Shown here in pieces: positions 9,382-18,265 of a stretch of 64,000 bases of DNA. Source of the stretch: Litorivivens lipolytica (GTDB taxonomy: Bacteria; Pseudomonadota; Gammaproteobacteria; Pseudomonadales; Spongiibacteraceae); the NCBI RefSeq assembly GCF_014191715.1, contig NZ_JACHWY010000002.1, positions 558,001 to 622,000 on the forward strand, in the 5' to 3' direction. Positions within the stretch are counted from its first letter, which is position 1; each line of letters begins with the position of its first letter. The notes below the pieces were generated by a model. The model saw only the letters and a program-made list of their open reading frames with translations. It did not search any database and was not told the origin of the DNA. The translations under genes and the position numbers were made by a program.

Positions 9382-10280
9382 TCCGGGTCCAACAAAAATT
9401 GGGTAAAGCGCTGGCTGACGGGCGTGAGTTGGCGTTTTCGAAAATGCACCACACACCAGGACCGCTTCAGCGGAAAGCCATCTACTGGCAGGCTGCGCAG
9501 CAATCCGTGTTCGATTTCTTGAGTGCAGGCGTCCAGCGGCAGAATGCTCACGCCGAGTCCCTCCATCACGCCGGCTTTGATCGCTTCCAGTGATCCCAAT
9601 TGGTAAACGTGAGTCAGCTTCACCGCCTTGATCTGGGCAAACTCCTCAACCGCCAGTCGCGTACCTGAGCCGGATTCTCGCAACAGCAGGCGTTCCTGCG
9701 TTAATTCAAAGAAGCTTATGCTCTCGTTGTTGCTGAGCGGATGGTCGGCGCGTGCGACCGCTATCAGGGGGTTATCGCGAAAGGGAGTGAATTGCAGTGT
9801 GCGGTCGGGTGGTGGCGCACCGGTAATCACCAGTTCGTGCCGGCCTTCGTTTAATCGCTTCAGGGTGCGGGCGCGGTTGTCGATATCCAGCCGAATATCC
9901 ACGCCCGGATTGCGTTCGCTAAAGGTGCTCAGTAGGCCGGGCAAAAAGTACTGGGCACTGCTTTCTGCGGCAATATTCAAGGTGCCCTGTACCTCACCCT
10001 TCAATTCCGCCAGCTCCATCTCCAGACTGACCAGACGCTGCTGCAAGTCGCGTGCGGCGCGCTCCAGTAGCAACCCGGCCGGGGTGATATTGAGCTGCTT
10101 GCCGATGTAATCAAACAGGGCCTCGCCCACGACGTTTTCTACCTGTCGGATCTGGGCGCTCACGGCGGGTTGGGTCAGAGCCAGTTCGTCGGCGGCCCGG
10201 GAGTAATTGCGTAGTCGGCAAACCGCCAGAAAGATTTCAATTTGGCGCAGGGTCAGGCGATGTAGGAAGGACGGGCGCAC
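9378..10280 (-). CDS. pycR: LysR-family regulator of the pyruvate carboxylase genes (PycR-like)
   Basis: A 300-residue LysR regulator. The N-terminal winged helix-turn-helix reads 'LTLRQIEIFLAVCRLRN' and 'LTQPAVSAQIRQVENVVG'; the remainder is the effector-binding domain ('LRESGSGTRLAVEEF', 'GLGVSILP'). The start is a GTG at 10280. It is divergent from pycA across a 133-bp region that carries a perfect LysR-type palindrome (10307-10324). In Pseudomonas a LysR gene, pycR, occupies the same place next to pycA-pycB, so regulation of pyruvate carboxylase is the likely job. The symbol depends on that synteny. Confidence 0.75.
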   Translation of the reverse strand: MRPSFLHRLTLRQIEIFLAVCRLRNYSRAADELALTQPAVSAQIRQVENVVGEALFDYIGKQLNITPAGLLLERAARDLQQRLVSLEMELAELKGEVQGTLNIAAESSAQYFLPGLLSTFSERNPGVDIRLDIDNRARTLKRLNEGRHELVITGAPPPDRTLQFTPFRDNPLIAVARADHPLSNNESISFFELTQERLLLRESGSGTRLAVEEFAQIKAVKLTHVYQLGSLEAIKAGVMEGLGVSILPLDACTQEIEHGLLRSLPVDGFPLKRSWCVVHFRKRQLTPVSQRFTQFLLDPD

Positions 10281-10306
10281 ACGAGGCTCGCTGTTGGTCA
10301 GCTTAA

Positions 10307-10324
10307 TATAAGTAAAGACTTATA
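10307..10324. promoter_or_regulatory. Putative LysR operator between pycR and pycA
   Basis: A perfect inverted repeat, TATAAGT-AAAG-ACTTATA, with 7-bp arms and a 4-bp spacer, lies about midway between the divergent pycR-like and pycA starts. It has the dyad layout expected of a LysR recognition site. Binding is inferred from position and symmetry only. Confidence 0.6.
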
Positions 10325-10413
10325 GTTAATCACATTATTATCAATTTTTCCTTAAATGGCCGATCCGCTAGGGTAGGCGACTGAGTTGAGCTCCCTGTGA
10401 GAGGGCGGGAACC

Positions 10414-11829
10414 ATGATTAAGAAGATACTGATAGCCAACCGGGGCGAAATTGCGGTTCGCATTGTGCGGGCCTGTGCCGAGATGGGCATTCGTTCAGTG
10501 GCGGTCTATACCGAGCCGGATCGCTACGCCTTGCACGTAAAGCGCGCGGATGAGGCTCACAGCCTGGGCAGCGACCCATTGGCTGGCTACCTCAATCCCC
10601 ACCATATCGTGAACGTGGCGGTGGAAACCGGTTGTGATGCCATTCATCCCGGCTACGGTTTTCTTTCTGAAAACGCCGAATTGGCGCGAATCTGCAAGCA
10701 GCGCGGCGTGCTGTTTATCGGCCCGTCGGCCGAGGTGATTCACCGCATGGGTGACAAAACCCAGGCGCGGCAGGCCATGGTGGAAGCCGGTGTGCCAGTG
10801 ACGCCCGGCAGCGAAGGCAACCTTTCGGATGTCGCGGAGGCGAAGAAAGAAGCCGAGCGCATAGGCTACCCGGTGATGCTCAAGGCGACCTCCGGCGGTG
10901 GTGGCCGGGGTATCCGCCGCTGCGATAACGAGGCGGAACTGGAGCGTAACTACGAACGGGTAATTTCCGAGGCGACCAAGGCCTTCGGCAATGCCGATGT
11001 CTTTATGGAAAAGTGCATCGTTAACCCGCGGCATATCGAGGTGCAGGTACTGGCTGACAGTCACGGCAATGTGGTGCATCTGTTCGAGCGGGACTGCTCC
11101 ATTCAGCGTCGCAATCAGAAGCTGATCGAGATCGCCCCCTCACCGCAATTGACCCCCGAACAGCGCGCCTATGTGGGTGAGTTAGCGGTTACTGCGGCGG
11201 AAGCCGTCGGTTACGAGAACGCGGGGACGGTTGAATTTCTGCTGGCCGACAATCAAGTCTACTTTATGGAAATGAATACCCGGGTGCAGGTGGAGCACAC
11301 CATCACCGAGCAAATCACGGGTATCGATATCGTACGCGAACAGATCCGCATCGCCAGCGGCTTGCCCTTGGGTTTTCGCCAGCAGGATATCAGCTATCGC
11401 GGCTATGCCCTGCAACTGCGAATCAACGCCGAAGACCCCAAAAACAATTTCCTGCCGAGCTTCGGCAAAGTGAGTCGTTACTACGCGCCGGGCGGGCCTG
11501 GGGTGAGGGTCGATACCGCCATCTACACCGGTTACGACATTCCGCCGTACTTCGATTCCATGTGTCTGAAGCTGATTGTCTGGAGCCTGCAGTGGGAAGA
11601 CGCGCTGGATCGCGCCGTGCGCGCGCTCAACGACATGCGTCTGCAAGGCATTAAGACCACCGCGCCTTACTACCAGCAGATTCTGCAACATCCGGATTTT
11701 CGCTCCGCGAGTTTTGATACCAGCTTTGTGGATCAGCATCCGGAGCTGATGCAGTACTCGGAAAAAAGCCGGCCAGAGGATATTGCCCTGGCTATTGCCA
11801 CCGCCATTGCCGCCTACGCCGGCCTGTAA
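10414..11829 (+). CDS. pycA: Pyruvate carboxylase subunit A (biotin carboxylase)
   Basis: The biotin carboxylase subunit uses ATP and bicarbonate to carboxylate the biotin carried by PycB. The 471 residues show the full fold: 'KKILIANRGEIAVRI' at the N-terminus, the glycine-rich ATP-grasp loop 'KATSGGGGRGIRR', 'FERDCSIQRRNQKLIEIAPS', and 'EMNTRVQVEHTITEQITGID'. The near-identical AccC cannot be excluded by sequence alone. The neighbouring PycB/OadA-type gene and the divergent LysR gene, as in Pseudomonas, point to the anaplerotic two-subunit pyruvate carboxylase. Confidence 0.88.
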   Translation: MIKKILIANRGEIAVRIVRACAEMGIRSVAVYTEPDRYALHVKRADEAHSLGSDPLAGYLNPHHIVNVAVETGCDAIHPGYGFLSENAELARICKQRGVLFIGPSAEVIHRMGDKTQARQAMVEAGVPVTPGSEGNLSDVAEAKKEAERIGYPVMLKATSGGGGRGIRRCDNEAELERNYERVISEATKAFGNADVFMEKCIVNPRHIEVQVLADSHGNVVHLFERDCSIQRRNQKLIEIAPSPQLTPEQRAYVGELAVTAAEAVGYENAGTVEFLLADNQVYFMEMNTRVQVEHTITEQITGIDIVREQIRIASGLPLGFRQQDISYRGYALQLRINAEDPKNNFLPSFGKVSRYYAPGGPGVRVDTAIYTGYDIPPYFDSMCLKLIVWSLQWEDALDRAVRALNDMRLQGIKTTAPYYQQILQHPDFRSASFDTSFVDQHPELMQYSEKSRPEDIALAIATAIAAYAGL

Positions 11830-11860
11830 TTAATTTAGAAAGAGTCTTTTGGAGAACCCC

Positions 11861-13666
11861 ATGAGCAAGCCTGTACAAATCACCGATGTGGTATTGCGCG
11901 ATGGCCACCAGTCACTGATCGCCACCCGCCTGCGCACCGAAGATATGCTGCCGATCTGTGACAAGCTGGATCAGGTCGGTTTCTGGTCACTGGAAGTCTG
12001 GGGCGGCGCCACCTTTGATGCCTGTGTGCGTTTTCTGAAAGAAGACCCGTGGGAGCGCCTGCGTCAGTTGCGTGCAGCTCTGCCCAACACCCGCCTGCAA
12101 ATGCTGCTGCGCGGCCAGAACCTCTTGGGTTACCGTCACTACGCCGATGATGTAGTGGAAGCTTTTGTCGCTAAATCCGCAGAAAACGGTATCGATGTGT
12201 TCCGCGTCTTCGATGCGATGAACGATGTTCGCAATGTGGAAACCGCGATCAAAGCAGTCAAAAAGAGTGGCAAGCACGCGCAGGGCACACTCTGTTACAC
12301 CACCAGCCCGGTGCACACCGTCGAGGCCTTTGTGGAACAGGCCAAAGCTATGGCGGCGATGGGTTGTGACTCCATTGCGATCAAGGATATGGCGGGCCTG
12401 CTCACGCCCTATGCGACGGGTGAATTGATCAAAGCCCTGAAGGCCGAACTGGATCTGCCTATCTTTCTGCACAGCCACAGCACCTCCGGTCTGGCGCCGC
12501 TGTGCCAGCTGAAGGCGATTGAAAACGGCGTCGATCATATTGATACCGCGATCTCGGCCTTTGCCAGCGGCACCAGCCATCCGGCCACCGAATCCATGGT
12601 TGCGGCCTTGAAAGGCACCGAATACGACACCGGCCTCGATCTGGAGCTGCTTAACGAAATCGCGCGCCACTTCTGGGCGGTCAGAAAGAAATACCACCAG
12701 TTCGAAAGCGAATTCACGCGCGAAGATGTGTCGGTGCAGATCAATCAGGTGCCGGGCGGCATGATGTCGAATCTGGCAAACCAGCTGAAAGAGCAGGGCG
12801 CCTTGAATCGCATAGACGAGGTCTTTGCCGAAATACCGAAGGTGCGTAAAGACCTCGGCTACCCTCCGCTGGTTACGCCAACCTCGCAGATTGTCGGTAC
12901 CCAGGCGGTAATGAATGTGCTGGCCGGTGCGCGCTACAAGACCATCACCAATGAGGTTAAGCGCTACCTGATGGGGCACTACGGCAAAGCACCCGCGGCG
13001 GTAGACGATGAACTGCGCCGCAAAGCCGTTGGTAGCGAAGACGTCATCGACGTACGCCCGGCGGATCTGCTGCCCGCAGAGCTCGATAAACTGCGCACTG
13101 ATATTGGTGAGCTGGCAAAAAGCGAAGAAGACGTGCTGACCTACGCCATGTTCCCCGACCTCGGTAAAACCTTCCTCGAACAGCGCGCCGCCGGCACGCT
13201 TGAGCCAGAAGTGCTGCTGCCCATCGAACAAGCCGGTGGTCAGGCTGCAGCCGTTGGCGGTACTCCGACTGAGTTTGTGGTGGATGTGCACGGCGAAAGC
13301 TATCAGGTGGAAATCACGGGTGTTGGCGTAAAAGGCAAAGGCAAGCGCCACTTCTATATGACCCTCGACGGCGTGCCGCAGGAAGTTGTATTCGAAGCCC
13401 TGAACGAATATCAGGCCGAAGGCGCCAGCGGCCGCAAACAGGCCAGCCAGCCGGGTCATGTCACCACGGGTATGCCAGGGAATATTGTTGAAGTGCTGGT
13501 AGCTGTGGGGGATGAGATCAAAGCCGGTCAGCCCGTGCTGGTGACTGAGGCTATGAAGATGGAGGCTGAGGTGCAGGCGACGATTGATGGCAAGGTGGTT
13601 GCCATTCATGTGGCCAAGGGAGATCGGGTTACACCTGGGGAGGTTTTGGTGGAGATTGAGGGGTAG
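11861..13666 (+). CDS. pycB: Pyruvate carboxylase subunit B (carboxyltransferase with biotinyl domain; OadA-like)
   Basis: A 601-residue transcarboxylase subunit that moves the carboxyl group from biotin to pyruvate, giving oxaloacetate. The N-terminal TIM barrel has 'VVLRDGHQSLIATRLRT' and the metal-site 'HSHSTSG'. A linker then leads to the C-terminal biotinyl domain with the biotinylated lysine in 'TEAMKMEAEVQ'. The ATG at 11861 has GGAG at 11851-11854; the TTG at 11849 overlaps that site and is rejected. The gap to pycA is about 31 bp, so the two are one operon. OadA of sodium-pumping decarboxylases is very similar, but the beta and gamma membrane subunits are absent here. Confidence 0.88.
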   Translation: MSKPVQITDVVLRDGHQSLIATRLRTEDMLPICDKLDQVGFWSLEVWGGATFDACVRFLKEDPWERLRQLRAALPNTRLQMLLRGQNLLGYRHYADDVVEAFVAKSAENGIDVFRVFDAMNDVRNVETAIKAVKKSGKHAQGTLCYTTSPVHTVEAFVEQAKAMAAMGCDSIAIKDMAGLLTPYATGELIKALKAELDLPIFLHSHSTSGLAPLCQLKAIENGVDHIDTAISAFASGTSHPATESMVAALKGTEYDTGLDLELLNEIARHFWAVRKKYHQFESEFTREDVSVQINQVPGGMMSNLANQLKEQGALNRIDEVFAEIPKVRKDLGYPPLVTPTSQIVGTQAVMNVLAGARYKTITNEVKRYLMGHYGKAPAAVDDELRRKAVGSEDVIDVRPADLLPAELDKLRTDIGELAKSEEDVLTYAMFPDLGKTFLEQRAAGTLEPEVLLPIEQAGGQAAAVGGTPTEFVVDVHGESYQVEITGVGVKGKGKRHFYMTLDGVPQEVVFEALNEYQAEGASGRKQASQPGHVTTGMPGNIVEVLVAVGDEIKAGQPVLVTEAMKMEAEVQATIDGKVVAIHVAKGDRVTPGEVLVEIEG

Positions 13667-14089
13667 GGGTTTGGCGGGAGTCGCCTTCATTCTAGGTTTT
13701 TGATATTGCAGGTTTCGCCTGCTGGCGAGTTACTTCTTTTTGCATGCCCAAAAAGAAGTAACCAAGAAAAAGGGCACCCTGTTCCGCAGTCGGTTTACGC
13801 TACGCTCCAACCGATCCCTTGCGCGCTTCGCATCCGGCGGCGCAAACGGAAACTCGCCCAGCAGGGCGAAACCTGCAGCCAAAATTACCCGCCGATAACC
13901 AGCCGAGCGTCCGAAATACCCCAAAATGCTGCCTCCAGCGCCCAGCTGGTCTATAATCTCCCGCCTGTTTAATCGGGCCGCCCCAAAAAAGCACTGTTTC
14001 CGGTGTGAGCCCCACCCGTGATCGGGACAAATTTATACGGCGCGTCGGCCCTGCCGCTGCGCCGTAAGCCTTTTCTGGAGGGATGAACT
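13667..14089. other. Long intergenic region between pycB and purE
   Basis: 423 bp with no gene I can support. It contains the 169-bp inverted-repeat element at 13708-13876, annotated separately. The remaining ~210 bp before purE should hold its promoter, which I cannot place with confidence. A GGAGG ribosome-binding site lies just upstream of purE. Confidence 0.6.
13708..13876. repeat. 169-bp extragenic element with nested inverted repeats
   Basis: The outer arms (13708-13730 and 13852-13876) are reverse complements apart from two single-base insertions in the right arm; both carry 'GCAGGTTTCGCC'-type sequence. Inside the left end is a perfect 13-bp inverted repeat, GTTACTTCTTTTT (13729-13741) and its complement (13750-13762), around an 8-base loop. 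This is followed by AACCAAGAAAAAGGGCACC. The pattern resembles the widespread extragenic repeats of gammaproteobacterial genomes that begin with GTTACTT and an AAGAAAGTAAC-type complement. Only one copy is in this window, so repetition is from general knowledge, not seen here. Confidence 0.65.
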
Positions 14090-14572
14090 ATGTCAAAAGC
14101 CAAGGTTGCCGTGGTGATGGGCTCGCGCTCAGACTGGCCGACCATGAAACTCGCGGTGGAGCTGATCGAAGAATTCGGCGTTTCCGTGGAGGCTAAAGTG
14201 GTATCGGCGCACCGGACGCCGGAGCGGCTCTGCGAGTTTGCGACCCAAGCCAAGGATAACGGTATTCAGGTAATTATCGCCGGTGCCGGCGGAGCGGCTC
14301 ACCTGCCGGGTATGGTGGCCTCCATGACCACGCTGCCGGTGGTTGCAGTGCCGGTCATGTCCAAGGCCCTCAATGGCGTCGACAGTCTCCTTTCTATTGT
14401 TCAAATGCCCAAGGGTGTCGCGGTGGCTACGCAGGCTATCGGCGAGCCCGGTGCGTTCAACGCCGGTCTGATGGCGGTGCAGATTCTGGCCCTGTCAGAC
14501 CCTGAGTTGGCTAAGGCCCTGCAGGCTTGGAAAGACCGTCAAACTGATTCTGTTCCGGTAGAGGTAGAGTAA
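14090..14572 (+). CDS. purE: N5-carboxyaminoimidazole ribonucleotide mutase
   Basis: Purine-biosynthesis enzyme converting N5-CAIR to CAIR. The 160 residues carry the family signature '[15 protein letters not shown]', then '[11 protein letters not shown]', '[17 protein letters not shown]' and '[20 protein letters not shown]'. A GGAGG site precedes the ATG. Its stop codon TAA shares one base with the purK start (TAATG), so the two are translationally coupled. Confidence 0.97.
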   Translation: MSKAKVAVVMGSRSDWPTMKLAVELIEEFGVSVEAKVVSAHRTPERLCEFATQAKDNGIQVIIAGAGGAAHLPGMVASMTTLPVVAVPVMSKALNGVDSLLSIVQMPKGVAVATQAIGEPGAFNAGLMAVQILALSDPELAKALQAWKDRQTDSVPVEVE

Positions 14573-15672
14573 TGCACGTCGCGATTGTTGGAGGCGGTCA
14601 GCTGGCGCGGATGACAGCGCTGGCCGGCATTCCACTGGGTATTCGTTTCAGCTTTCTGCTCGACAGTGGCGCCAACGCCGCCTGTGTTGAGCATCTGGGG
14701 CAGATAGTCTATCGCGATCAGGATGACACTCCCGAAGCGGTTTACCGCAAGCTGGGCGAGCCCCACGTTATTACCATGGAAAGCGAGCAGCTGGATGTGA
14801 CGCTGCTGGAAGGGCTGGAAAAATGCGCGAAGGTTTATCCGCCTGTTCCCGGGTTTGCCAAGTGCAGCCACCGTCATAAAGAGCGTTTGTTGCTGGAAGG
14901 GCTGGGTATCCCGGTCGCGCCTTTTCGTTATTGCGAAACGCTGGATGAAGTCGAGGAAAGCGATTTCCCCTGTTTCGCAAAATCCGTCAGCGAAGGTTAT
15001 GACGGCAAGGCGCAGGGCCGATTGAACTCGCTGGCGGAGCGCGATGCGCTGGCGGCCCAAGGTGATTTACGCGGCTGGCTGATCGAGAGCGCGGTTAATT
15101 TTGACTGTGAAGTCTCCAAAGTCGTGGTGCGCAGTCGCAGTGGCGAGATCAAGTGTTATCCGACAGTGCGCAACACCATGAAAAAAGGCGTTCTTGCGAG
15201 CTGCTATGTGCCGCTTGAACCCTTGTCAGACAACATCGAGCAGACCCTGACCGACTACGCTGAGCGCATTGCCAACGGCTTGGAATACGTCGGCGTGCTG
15301 GCGATCGAGTTCTTCCTGGTGGGCGAGCAGGTGATTGTTAACGAAATCGCTCCACGTGTTCACAACAGTGGTCACTGGACCATGGGCAGCGGCTGCGTGG
15401 ATCAATTCGAAAACCACTTGCGGGCGATTACCGGCCTGACACTGGGAACTACGCAGCCTATAGGTGCCTCCGGCATGGTTAACCTTCTGGGAACCAAAGC
15501 CGCACCCCACGCGCTACTGCCCTCTAACGGTCGCCTGAGTTGGTACAACAAGGCACCGCGACCGGGCCGTAAAGTGGGTCATGTCGCGTTTACCTGTGCA
15601 ACGACGGAAGAGCTGCTTGAGGCCATGCAACGGTTCGAGCAGGCTCTGGCGGCTTCTGATTTGTCAGACTAA
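14572..15672 (+). CDS. purK: N5-carboxyaminoimidazole ribonucleotide synthase
   Basis: ATP-grasp enzyme that carboxylates AIR to N5-CAIR for PurE. It has 366 residues, with the N-terminal 'VAIVGGGQLARM', the 'CFAKSVSEGYDGKAQ' ATP-grasp loop, and 'NEIAPRVHNSGHWT' of the metal and ATP site. It overlaps purE by one base and is the second gene of the operon. A short inverted repeat (GTGCAAT at 15689, ATTGCAC at 15712) follows, without a clear T-run. Confidence 0.97.
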   Translation: MHVAIVGGGQLARMTALAGIPLGIRFSFLLDSGANAACVEHLGQIVYRDQDDTPEAVYRKLGEPHVITMESEQLDVTLLEGLEKCAKVYPPVPGFAKCSHRHKERLLLEGLGIPVAPFRYCETLDEVEESDFPCFAKSVSEGYDGKAQGRLNSLAERDALAAQGDLRGWLIESAVNFDCEVSKVVVRSRSGEIKCYPTVRNTMKKGVLASCYVPLEPLSDNIEQTLTDYAERIANGLEYVGVLAIEFFLVGEQVIVNEIAPRVHNSGHWTMGSGCVDQFENHLRAITGLTLGTTQPIGASGMVNLLGTKAAPHALLPSNGRLSWYNKAPRPGRKVGHVAFTCATTEELLEAMQRFEQALAASDLSD

Positions 15673-15767
15673 GTGCATTAATACCAGCGTGCAATTTAGG
15701 CCCTTCAGGCTATTGCACAGCCCTGTTCACTCGCGATAATGGTGTTTTTTTGCGAGAGATCAGAATA

Positions 15768-16688
15768 ATGCACCTCGACCAAGTCCACCCCGAAATCCAG
15801 CGCAACATGCGCTGGATGCCTACCATCCCCGTTCACTTGGCGCCCGTGCGCTGGCTGGTTGCAAAACTGGCCGGGATGATGCCCGGTTTCAAAGGTGACG
15901 ACGACATCGCAGTGGAATGGATTAATCACAACCATTCCCAAAGCAAACTCTACCGGCCCCGCAAACCGCAATCCGATGTTGCCCTGTTGTGGATTCATGG
16001 CGGCGGCTACCTGTTTGGCCACGCCAATCAGGACGACAAGCTGGTCCAGCGGATTATTAAACGCTTGGGCATTACCGTGATTTCGGCCCACTACCGTATG
16101 GCACCGGCGGATAAATTTCCCGCCGCACTTGATGATTGCGCGGCAACCTGGCGTTGGTTGCAGGCCAATGCGGCCGATTTAGGGATCGATCCCAAACGCG
16201 TGATTATTGGTGGCCAAAGCGCCGGCGGTGGCTTAACGGCGGCACTGGCTCAGCGTTTGTATGACGAGGGCGGCGTTCAGCCCATGGCGCAACTGCTGTT
16301 CTGTCCGATGCTGGATGATCGCACCGTGCTGCGAAATGACCTCACCGAAGAAAAACACTTTATCTGGAACAATCGCAGCAACCGCGCTGGCTGGCAGTGT
16401 TATCTTGGGCAGGAGCCGGGTCTGCCTGACGTGCCCGAGCATTCCGTCCCCGCGCGCCGTAAATCCCTTGCCGGCTTGCCTCCGGCGTGGCTGGGCGTTG
16501 GCAGTATCGATCTGTTTGCGGATGAAGATTATGCCTATGCTGAACGCCTGCAGGCCGACGGTGTTGAGTGCGAGCTATACGTCACTAAAGGCGGTCCGCA
16601 CGCCTATGAATCATTCTTCCCTGATACCGAGATGGCCAGAGCGCATTGGGAGTCAGTGTTTCAATTTATTGAACGGATAATTCGGTAA
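15768..16688 (+). CDS. Alpha/beta hydrolase, hormone-sensitive-lipase-type esterase
   Basis: A 306-residue cytoplasmic esterase of the HSL (family IV) group. It has the oxyanion-hole motif 'IHGGGYLFGHA', the nucleophile elbow 'GGQSAGGGL' (GxSxG), the acid in 'IDLFADEDY' and a likely catalytic His in 'GGPHAYESFF'. The ATG at 15768 has a GAGAG site about eight bases upstream and is preferred to the TTG at 15750. It is monocistronic and convergent with the ModF-like gene. The substrate is unknown. Confidence 0.85.
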   Translation: MHLDQVHPEIQRNMRWMPTIPVHLAPVRWLVAKLAGMMPGFKGDDDIAVEWINHNHSQSKLYRPRKPQSDVALLWIHGGGYLFGHANQDDKLVQRIIKRLGITVISAHYRMAPADKFPAALDDCAATWRWLQANAADLGIDPKRVIIGGQSAGGGLTAALAQRLYDEGGVQPMAQLLFCPMLDDRTVLRNDLTEEKHFIWNNRSNRAGWQCYLGQEPGLPDVPEHSVPARRKSLAGLPPAWLGVGSIDLFADEDYAYAERLQADGVECELYVTKGGPHAYESFFPDTEMARAHWESVFQFIERIIR

Positions 16689-16762
16689 CGCACGACTTGC
16701 CGAAGTACCGCTCTAATTGAATGACGCGTTGGCTGCTTCCCGGTGCTGAAGTGGCTTTGCCG

Positions 16763-18217
16763 CTAGTCCCGTATGGTGTGCGTTATGTTGTACCGCACTT
16801 CATCGAGCTCGACAGGTACGAACTCAAGGGTGTGTTTGATGCACGCCAGTGTTTCATCCTCGCGGTGTGAAACCAGCAGCAGGGTGCTGCCACTGGCGGC
16901 GATCAGCTTTTCAACAATCTTCAACACATAAAAGCGGTTGAAGTCATCGAGGCCTTCGGTGGGTTCGTCCAGAATAATCAGTGGTGGCTGCTTGATCAGC
17001 GCCCGGGCAATCAGCAGCAGTTGTTGCTGGCCCATAGACAGACTGCGAAAAGGCGCGTTGGCCTGTTCCCTCAGTCCGAGTATATCCAGCCAGTGCAGAC
17101 CGAGTTCCCTTTCTTTTTCACCGACGGCGGAATACACGCCAATGGAATCGGTTAAGCCAGAAATCACTACGGTCAGTGCACTGGCCGATGCCCGGTAATC
17201 ACGGTGTAGGCTGCCCGAAACATAACCAATGTGTTTTTTGATCTCCCAGATACTTTCACCGCTGCCGCGTCGAAAGCCGAGAATTTCCAGATCATTGCGA
17301 TAACACTGCGGGTGATCGCCGGTTATCAGTCCGAGTAGCGTGGATTTACCGCTGCCGTTCGGGCCGTGAATCCGGGTGTGCTGACCGGGCTGTAATTGCC
17401 AGTTGAAGTCGCGAAACTGGAAGGTGTCACCGTACTGCACGAAGGCATTGGTGAAGACGAGCAGTGGTTTTTCGTCGGGCCAAGACGGTAACTGAAATTC
17501 AGGATTGCGTGGAGGCAGTTGCGGGAGCGATTTGCGATGACGATCCAATTGCTGCCATACCGACTCCAGTTCTTCGGGGCGAGGGCCTTGGTAGAGCATT
17601 TTGCCCGCATCCAATAGCGCAACATGGCGGCATTCATCAATCAGTTGCGCGCTCTGGTTAACCACCAGCATTAGCCATTGTCCCTGTAAGACCAGTGCAT
17701 TCAGTGATTGTTTTAACTGGGCATAGCTTTGCTGGTCCAGGCCTTCGAAGGGCTCATCGAGAATCAATAAATCCGGCTTCTGCAGTAGTGCACAGGCGAG
17801 CAGCGCGCGACGTCCTTCACCACTGCTGAGCCGCCGGTATCCCCGATCCAGCAGCGCACTAAGGTTCAGGGTTTCGCAAAGTTGCTTGTGGGTAGGTGAC
17901 CAGGGCGCGATTTCTTCCAGCAATTGGCGGACGGTGCGTCCTTCATCGATCTCGTTGGTGAGATCGCTTTCATCCCGGTACAGCTCGTCTTCGTAAAGTG
18001 CCTGCTGGGATTCCAGCGACACCCACAGCACGCGCTCTGGCAAGCCGGTGATCTCGCCCTCTGCGCTCAACTCGCCACTCAATACCTGTGCCAGTGAGCT
18101 TTTACCGGACGCGTTGGTTCCGAGAATCCCCCAGCACTCCCCCGGTGGAATCTGCCAGTTGATCTCACTGAGAACCGTTTTTCCGCCAAGAGTGAGCGAA
18201 ATGTTGTGTAACTGCAT
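16763..18217 (-). CDS. ModF-like tandem ABC ATPase
   Basis: A 484-residue protein with two complete ABC ATPase domains in one chain and no membrane segments, the size and layout of ModF (PhrA) of the molybdate system. Domain 1 has the Walker A 'GTNASGKSS', signature 'LSSGEGRR' and Walker B 'LLILDEPFEG'. Domain 2 has 'GPNGSGKST', 'LSMGQQQ' and 'LIILDEPTEG'. No modABC transport genes are nearby, so a molybdate role is uncertain. It could equally be a regulatory or ribosome-associated ATPase. It lies just downstream of the RND pump genes on the same strand (48-bp gap). Confidence 0.75.
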   Translation of the reverse strand: MQLHNISLTLGGKTVLSEINWQIPPGECWGILGTNASGKSSLAQVLSGELSAEGEITGLPERVLWVSLESQQALYEDELYRDESDLTNEIDEGRTVRQLLEEIAPWSPTHKQLCETLNLSALLDRGYRRLSSGEGRRALLACALLQKPDLLILDEPFEGLDQQSYAQLKQSLNALVLQGQWLMLVVNQSAQLIDECRHVALLDAGKMLYQGPRPEELESVWQQLDRHRKSLPQLPPRNPEFQLPSWPDEKPLLVFTNAFVQYGDTFQFRDFNWQLQPGQHTRIHGPNGSGKSTLLGLITGDHPQCYRNDLEILGFRRGSGESIWEIKKHIGYVSGSLHRDYRASASALTVVISGLTDSIGVYSAVGEKERELGLHWLDILGLREQANAPFRSLSMGQQQLLLIARALIKQPPLIILDEPTEGLDDFNRFYVLKIVEKLIAASGSTLLLVSHREDETLACIKHTLEFVPVELDEVRYNITHTIRD

Positions 18218-18265
18218 ACCTGAATCCGCAACCTGTACAAAGGAGCGGATTCTACCATGCGATTT

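Noticed and set aside
11987-13690. 567-codon frame on the minus strand opposite pycB
   Set aside because: It is antisense to a gene with a complete domain series; its translation has no recognisable motifs and reflects high-GC codon use in the opposite frame.
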